DNA of 40,196 nt from Rhodocyclaceae bacterium (GTDB taxonomy: Bacteria > Pseudomonadota > Gammaproteobacteria > Burkholderiales > Rhodocyclaceae), in the NCBI GenBank assembly GCA_028869135.1, contig JAGWTC010000023.1:1-40196 (forward strand). Direction: 5' to 3'. Position numbers and translations under genes: made by a program. Of this stretch, positions 35,985-40,196 are shown one piece after another. Below the pieces are notes generated by a model. The model was given only the letters and a program-made list of their open reading frames with translations, was not told where the DNA came from and searched no databases. Within the stretch, counting starts at the first letter, position 1. Each line of letters starts with the position of its first letter.

Positions 35985-37349
35985 ATGGAAGTTCAATTCC
36001 TCGGCGCGGCCGGCACGGTCACCGGTTCCAAATACCTGGTCCGCGTCGGCGGCAAGAAAATCCTCGTCGATTGCGGCCTGTTCCAGGGTTACAAGCAGCT
36101 GCGCTTGCGCAATCGTGCCGTGCTGCCGATCCGGCCGGAAGACATCGACGCCGTCGTTCTGACCCACGCTCATCTTGACCACAGCGGCTATCTGCCGGTG
36201 CTGGTGCGCGACGGCTTCGACGGGCCGGTGTTCAGCACCAAGGCGACGCACGCGCTGTGCGGCGTGCTCTTGCCCGATAGCGGGCGTCTGCAGGAGGAGG
36301 AGGCCGAGTTCGCCAATCGTCATGGTTTCTCCAAGCACAAGCCGGCCTTGCCACTCTATACGGAGCAGGATGCGTTCCGGGCACTGGGCCGTTTTTCGTC
36401 CGTGGATTTTGGCGAAGACCTGGATTGCGGCGACGGTATCAGCCTGCGCCTGACGCCGGCCGGCCACATGCTGGGCGCGGCCTCGGTGCGCATCGAGCAC
36501 AAGGGGCGCTCGATTCTCTTCAGCGGCGACGTCGGCCGCCCTAACGATGCCATGCTGTATCCGCCGGCTCCGCTGGAAGGCGCCGATTATCTGGTGGTGG
36601 AGTCGACCTACGGCAATCGTCGCCACGATACGCAGGATCCACTGGATGTGCTCGAGGGCGTGTTCAAGCGTACCTTCGCGCGCCACGGCATCGTCATCAT
36701 TCCGTCCTTCGCCGTTGGCCGCGCGCAGACGCTGATGTACCTGATCCACCAGCTCAAGCAGGCCGGGCGTATGCCCACGCATGTGCCGGTCTACCTCAAC
36801 AGCCCGATGGCCATCGACGCCACCCGGGTGTATCTCAAGCATCACGAATTCCATCGCCTGAGCCCGCAGCAATGCGAGGAGATCGTCGCCGGCGTGCATG
36901 CCGTCGCCACGCCGGAAGAATCGCGGCGCCTCAACGACAAGATTCACGGGCCGGCGGTGATCATCGCCGGTAGCGGTATGGCCACCGGCGGCCGCGTACT
37001 GCACCATATCAAGGCCTTCGGGCCGGACGAGCGCAATACCATCCTGTTCGCCGGTTTCCAGGCGGGTGGTACGCGCGGCGCCGACATGGTGGCCGGTGCA
37101 GAAGCAGTGAAGATCCACGGCGACTACATTCCCATCCGCGCCGAAGTCCGCAATATCGATAGCCTGTCCGGCCACGCCGACTACGTCGAGATGCTGGACT
37201 GGCTGCGCAGCGCGAAGGTCAAGCCGCGCCGCGTGTTCGTCACCCACGGCGAAGCGTCGGCGGCCGACGCCATGCGTCTGCATATCGAAGAGCAGCTCGG
37301 CTGGCCGGCGGAAGTGCCGGAGCACATGCAGTCGATCTCGCTGGATTGA
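35985..37349 (+). CDS. Metallo-beta-lactamase/beta-CASP ribonuclease-like protein
   Basis: A 454-residue MBL-fold nuclease of the RNA-specific beta-CASP type (CPSF73/YSH1-like bacterial group). The metal site motif is THAHLDHSGYLP (His61, His63, Asp65, His66), with PAGHMLGAAS and FSGDVGRP further on. The beta-CASP insert has VVESTYGNR, IPSFAVGRAQTL, and the motif IIAGSGMATGGRVLHH. Near the C-terminus are LSGHADY and VFVTHGEASAA. It should cleave RNA as a zinc enzyme in the cytoplasm. A GGAGAAG ribosome site lies 10 bases before the ATG. It stands alone, converging with the RND pump gene 45 bases apart. Confidence 0.9.
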   Translation: MEVQFLGAAGTVTGSKYLVRVGGKKILVDCGLFQGYKQLRLRNRAVLPIRPEDIDAVVLTHAHLDHSGYLPVLVRDGFDGPVFSTKATHALCGVLLPDSGRLQEEEAEFANRHGFSKHKPALPLYTEQDAFRALGRFSSVDFGEDLDCGDGISLRLTPAGHMLGAASVRIEHKGRSILFSGDVGRPNDAMLYPPAPLEGADYLVVESTYGNRRHDTQDPLDVLEGVFKRTFARHGIVIIPSFAVGRAQTLMYLIHQLKQAGRMPTHVPVYLNSPMAIDATRVYLKHHEFHRLSPQQCEEIVAGVHAVATPEESRRLNDKIHGPAVIIAGSGMATGGRVLHHIKAFGPDERNTILFAGFQAGGTRGADMVAGAEAVKIHGDYIPIRAEVRNIDSLSGHADYVEMLDWLRSAKVKPRRVFVTHGEASAADAMRLHIEEQLGWPAEVPEHMQSISLD

Positions 37350-37394
37350 GCCTGCAGTCCGGCGCCTCGGGCGGGGCGCGGGACCTTTGTCCTG

Positions 37395-40196
37395 TCAAGC
37401 CTGGTCGGCTTCGGCTGCCTGGGCGCGGCCCTGGTGATTGAGCTTGCGGCGGATGCCCTGGACCAGATCGTCGACATAGGTGAACAGCACCGGGATCACC
37501 AGCAGACTCAGGAAGGTCGAGGTGATCAGGCCGCCGATGACGACGATGGCCATCGGTGAGCGGAAGCTCGGATCGACGCCCAGACCCAGCGCGATCGGCA
37601 TCATGCCGGCGGCCATGGCGATGGTGGTCATGATGATGGGGCGGGCCCGCTTGTGGCAGGCATCGAGCAGGGCGTCCCAGCGATTCAGGCCGCGATCGCG
37701 GCGCGCGACGATGGCGTACTCGATCAGCAGGATCGAGTTCTTGGTGGCGATGCCCATGAGCATGATGAGGCCAATCATCGACGGCATCGACAAGGCCGTG
37801 TGCGTGACGAAGAGCGCGAAGAAGGCGCCCGGAATCGACAGCACCAGCGCCGCCAGAATCGTCACCGGTTGCACGAAGTCGTGGAACAGCAGTACCAGCA
37901 CGATGTAGATGCAGAGCACGCCGGTGAACATGGCCAGACCGAAGCTGGCGAAGAGTTCCGCCATCGCCTCAGCGTCGCCAACGGTGGTCTGGATCACGCC
38001 GGGCGGCAGCTTCTTCAGGCTCGGCAGCGCCTTGGCCTGTTTCTCGACTTCGCCCAGCGGTTGCTGATTCAGCTCGATGTCGAAGTTGATATTGCGCTGG
38101 CGGTCGTAACGGCTGATTTCGGCCGGGCCGCTGTCGATATTCAGCGCGGCGATATTGGCGAGCTGCACCGGCCCGCGCGTGCCCGGCACGGTCAGTCGAG
38201 ACAGCAGGGCGAGATCGGTACGCGCCTCAGGCGGCAGCTTGACGACGATGGGCACCTGCCGCTCGGACAGATTCAGCTTGGGCAGGAACTGATCGTAGTC
38301 GCCGCTCGTCGCAATGCGCAGCGTGTCGGCAATGGCCACCGAGGTGACGCCGAGGTTGGCGGCTTCGGCGAAATCGGGCCGCACGATGATTTCCGGGCGC
38401 ACCAGGCTGGCCGACGAAGTCACGCCGCCGATGCCGGGCAGGGTGCGCAGCTCGCGCTCGACCTGGTGCGCATGTTCGGACAGCACATTGCCGTCGTCGC
38501 CGGCCAGCACCAGCACGTATTTTTCGTTCGAGCCGCCGAGACCGACCTTGATGCGCACGCCGGGAATCGCTTCCAGCGACTTGCGCAACTGCGCCTCGAC
38601 CTGCTGCTTGCTGACGCCGCCGCGCTCGCTGCGATGGGTCATATTGATGGTCAGCACCGCCTTGTTGACCTGGGCGGCACCGGCCGGCGCAAAGGGATCG
38701 CCGCCGGCGTTGCCGCCGCCGATCGCCGTGTAGATCAGCTTGATGTAGGGGTTCTTCTCGACGATGTGACGCGCCTCTTCGGCGGCCGCATGCGTCTGCT
38801 TGAAGTTGCTGCCCGGCGGCAGCGTCAGCGTGACCTGCGTTTGCGAGAGATCGTCGGGCGGAATGAAGCCCGTGGGCAGGAAGCCGACCAGCACAAAGGA
38901 CACGATGAGGAAGCCCAGCGCCGCCAGCGTTGTGCGCACACGGTGATGCAGACAGGCCTGCACCCAGCGCATGTACATCGCCATCCAGCCCGGCTCCTTG
39001 TGTTCGGCGCCGGTGGCCTTGAGGATGTAGGCAGCCATCATGGGCGTCAGCATGCGTGCCACCACCAGCGAGAAGAATACGGCGATGGCGGCGGTCCAGC
39101 CGAACTGGACGAAGAACTTGCCCGGCACGCCGCTCATGAAGGCGGTCGGCAGGAACACGGCGATCAGCGTGAAGGTCGTTGCGATCACGGCCAGTCCGAT
39201 TTCGTCGGCCGCTTCCATGGCCGCCTGATACGGCGTCTTGCCCATGCGCAAGTGGCGCATGATGTTCTCGATTTCCACGATCGCATCGTCGACCAGAATG
39301 CCGATGACCAGCGACAGCGACAGCAGCGTCACGACGTTGATCGTGAAGCCGAACAGATACATGAAGCCGAAGGCCGGGATTACCGACAGCGGCAGGGCGG
39401 CGGCGGAGACGAAGGTGGCGCGCCAGTCGCGCAGGAACAGCCACACCACCAGCACGGCGAGCGCGGCGCCCTCGTAGAGCAGGTACATCGAGCCGTGGTA
39501 GTTCTCGGTCACCGGATCGACGAAGTTGAACGCTTCGGTAATCTCGATCTCCGGATGGTCGTGGCGCAGTTCGTCGAGCGCCTTGACGACGCCGTGAGCG
39601 ACCTCGACCTCGCCGGCGCCGCGCGTGCGCGTGATCTCGAAGCCGACCACCGGCTTGCCGTTGAGAATGGCGGCCGTGCGCTGCTCGCCCACGGTGTCGG
39701 TGACGTTGGCGACTTGGTCGAGGCGGATGCGGCGGCCGTCGGACAGCGGAATCTGCATGGCGGCAAGCTCGGCGGCGGTCTGCACCGTGCCGAGCGTGCG
39801 CACGGATTGTTCGGCATCGCCGATATCGGTACGACCGCCGGAGGCTTCGCGCTGCACCTGGCGCAGCTGTCGCGACACGTCCGCGGCGGTGGCGTTGAGC
39901 GCCTGCAGGCGCAGCGGATCCAGTTCGACGCGGATCTCGCGCGTCACGCCGCCGACGCGGGCGACAGCGCCAACGCCCTTGACGTTGAGCAGGCGGCGCG
40001 AAATCGTGTTGTCCACGAACCAGGACAGCTCCTCGTCGCCCATCTTGTCCGAGGCGATGGTGTAGGTGAGGATGGGCAGGCCCGACAGCTCCATCTTGGA
40101 GATGATGGGATCGCGCAGATCGCCCGGCAGGTCGGCGCGCACGCGGCTGACGGCGTCGCGCACGTCGTTGACCGCCTCCATGGTGTTCTTCTCGAG
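37395..40196 (-). CDS. RND efflux permease (HAE1/AcrB-like), 5' end beyond window
   Basis: At least 933 residues of a proton-driven inner-membrane efflux pump; the frame runs off the right edge, so about the first 100 residues are missing. The ATG at 40181 is internal. Visible parts include the periplasmic porter domain (PIISKMELSGLPILTYTI, VKGVGAVARVGG), helix 4 with LVIGILVDDAIVEIENI carrying the two proton-relay Asp residues, and the AVFLPTAFMSGVPGKFF motif. The second half has LIMLMGIATKNSILLIEYA and ATTIAMAAGMMPIALGLG. It ends with a short soluble tail. Residues favour the HAE1 drug/amphiphile group rather than the heavy-metal group. The membrane-fusion partner would lie upstream, outside the window. 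Substrate cannot be read from sequence. Confidence 0.92.
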   Translation of the reverse strand, partial: LEKNTMEAVNDVRDAVSRVRADLPGDLRDPIISKMELSGLPILTYTIASDKMGDEELSWFVDNTISRRLLNVKGVGAVARVGGVTREIRVELDPLRLQALNATAADVSRQLRQVQREASGGRTDIGDAEQSVRTLGTVQTAAELAAMQIPLSDGRRIRLDQVANVTDTVGEQRTAAILNGKPVVGFEITRTRGAGEVEVAHGVVKALDELRHDHPEIEITEAFNFVDPVTENYHGSMYLLYEGAALAVLVVWLFLRDWRATFVSAAALPLSVIPAFGFMYLFGFTINVVTLLSLSLVIGILVDDAIVEIENIMRHLRMGKTPYQAAMEAADEIGLAVIATTFTLIAVFLPTAFMSGVPGKFFVQFGWTAAIAVFFSLVVARMLTPMMAAYILKATGAEHKEPGWMAMYMRWVQACLHHRVRTTLAALGFLIVSFVLVGFLPTGFIPPDDLSQTQVTLTLPPGSNFKQTHAAAEEARHIVEKNPYIKLIYTAIGGGNAGGDPFAPAGAAQVNKAVLTINMTHRSERGGVSKQQVEAQLRKSLEAIPGVRIKVGLGGSNEKYVLVLAGDDGNVLSEHAHQVERELRTLPGIGGVTSSASLVRPEIIVRPDFAEAANLGVTSVAIADTLRIATSGDYDQFLPKLNLSERQVPIVVKLPPEARTDLALLSRLTVPGTRGPVQLANIAALNIDSGPAEISRYDRQRNINFDIELNQQPLGEVEKQAKALPSLKKLPPGVIQTTVGDAEAMAELFASFGLAMFTGVLCIYIVLVLLFHDFVQPVTILAALVLSIPGAFFALFVTHTALSMPSMIGLIMLMGIATKNSILLIEYAIVARRDRGLNRWDALLDACHKRARPIIMTTIAMAAGMMPIALGLGVDPSFRSPMAIVVIGGLITSTFLSLLVIPVLFTYVDDLVQGIRRKLNHQGRAQAAEADQA

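Overview
The window is high-GC, densely coded chromosomal DNA. Its gene types (paired parE-parC, greB, htpG, a YdcH-like protein, a hypoxanthine-DNA glycosylase, a YjfB-like motility protein, Kef-type antiporter) point to a motile Gram-negative betaproteobacterium. Rhodocyclales or a close relative is my best guess, but no single marker here proves it. Base composition looks even throughout, and I saw no transposase, integrase, CRISPR array or rRNA.

Left region (1-15357): an aryl polyene (APE) type II polyketide cluster. Read right to left on the minus strand, it encodes an acyl carrier protein (ACP), the ketosynthase ApeR, a second ACP, a small membrane protein (ApeG-like), the starter-acid ligase ApeH and the dehydratase ApeI. 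Next come an LpxL-like acyltransferase, a LolA-like carrier, an MMPL exporter, an alpha/beta hydrolase, a polysaccharide deacetylase, the ketosynthase ApeO, the chain-length-factor-like ApeC, the dehydratase ApeP and the ketoreductase ApeQ. A Kef-type cation/proton antiporter lies 9 bases further on. Many junctions are ATGA or GTGA overlaps, so the genes are probably transcribed and translated together. A family 2 glycosyltransferase at the left edge, on the opposite strand, resembles the sugar-transferase half of ApeJ. The set suggests that an aryl starter is activated and extended into a polyene on ACPs, decorated with sugar and acyl groups, and moved to the outer membrane. No ammonia lyase, methyltransferase or 4HBT-type thioesterase is seen, so part of the cluster may lie left of the window.

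Middle region (15358-25891): a lipoprotein-type cyanophycinase, a cytochrome c, parC and parE (topoisomerase IV), and a YjfB-like protein behind a flagellar-sigma-like promoter. Then come initiator tRNA-fMet and tRNA-Arg(ACG) with a clear promoter and terminator, a TPR-glycosyltransferase, a nitronate monooxygenase-like flavoprotein and a YdcH-like protein.

Right region (25999-40196): a Ser/Thr kinase-HDOD-GAF fusion coupled to greB; htpG behind a near-consensus heat-shock promoter; a large inverted repeat; a hypoxanthine-DNA glycosylase; and a CxxCxxCC cysteine-cluster protein. These are followed by a DUF2127 membrane protein, an unusual three-gene run of zinc-ribbon membrane proteins (one with an in-frame hexanucleotide repeat tract), a beta-CASP metallo-beta-lactamase nuclease, and an RND efflux pump cut by the window end.

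The best candidates for undescribed biology are the zinc-ribbon membrane operon, the extra genes inside the APE cluster (deacetylase, hydrolase, antiporter), and the kinase-HDOD-GAF/greB pair. All functional statements come from motif recognition by eye.
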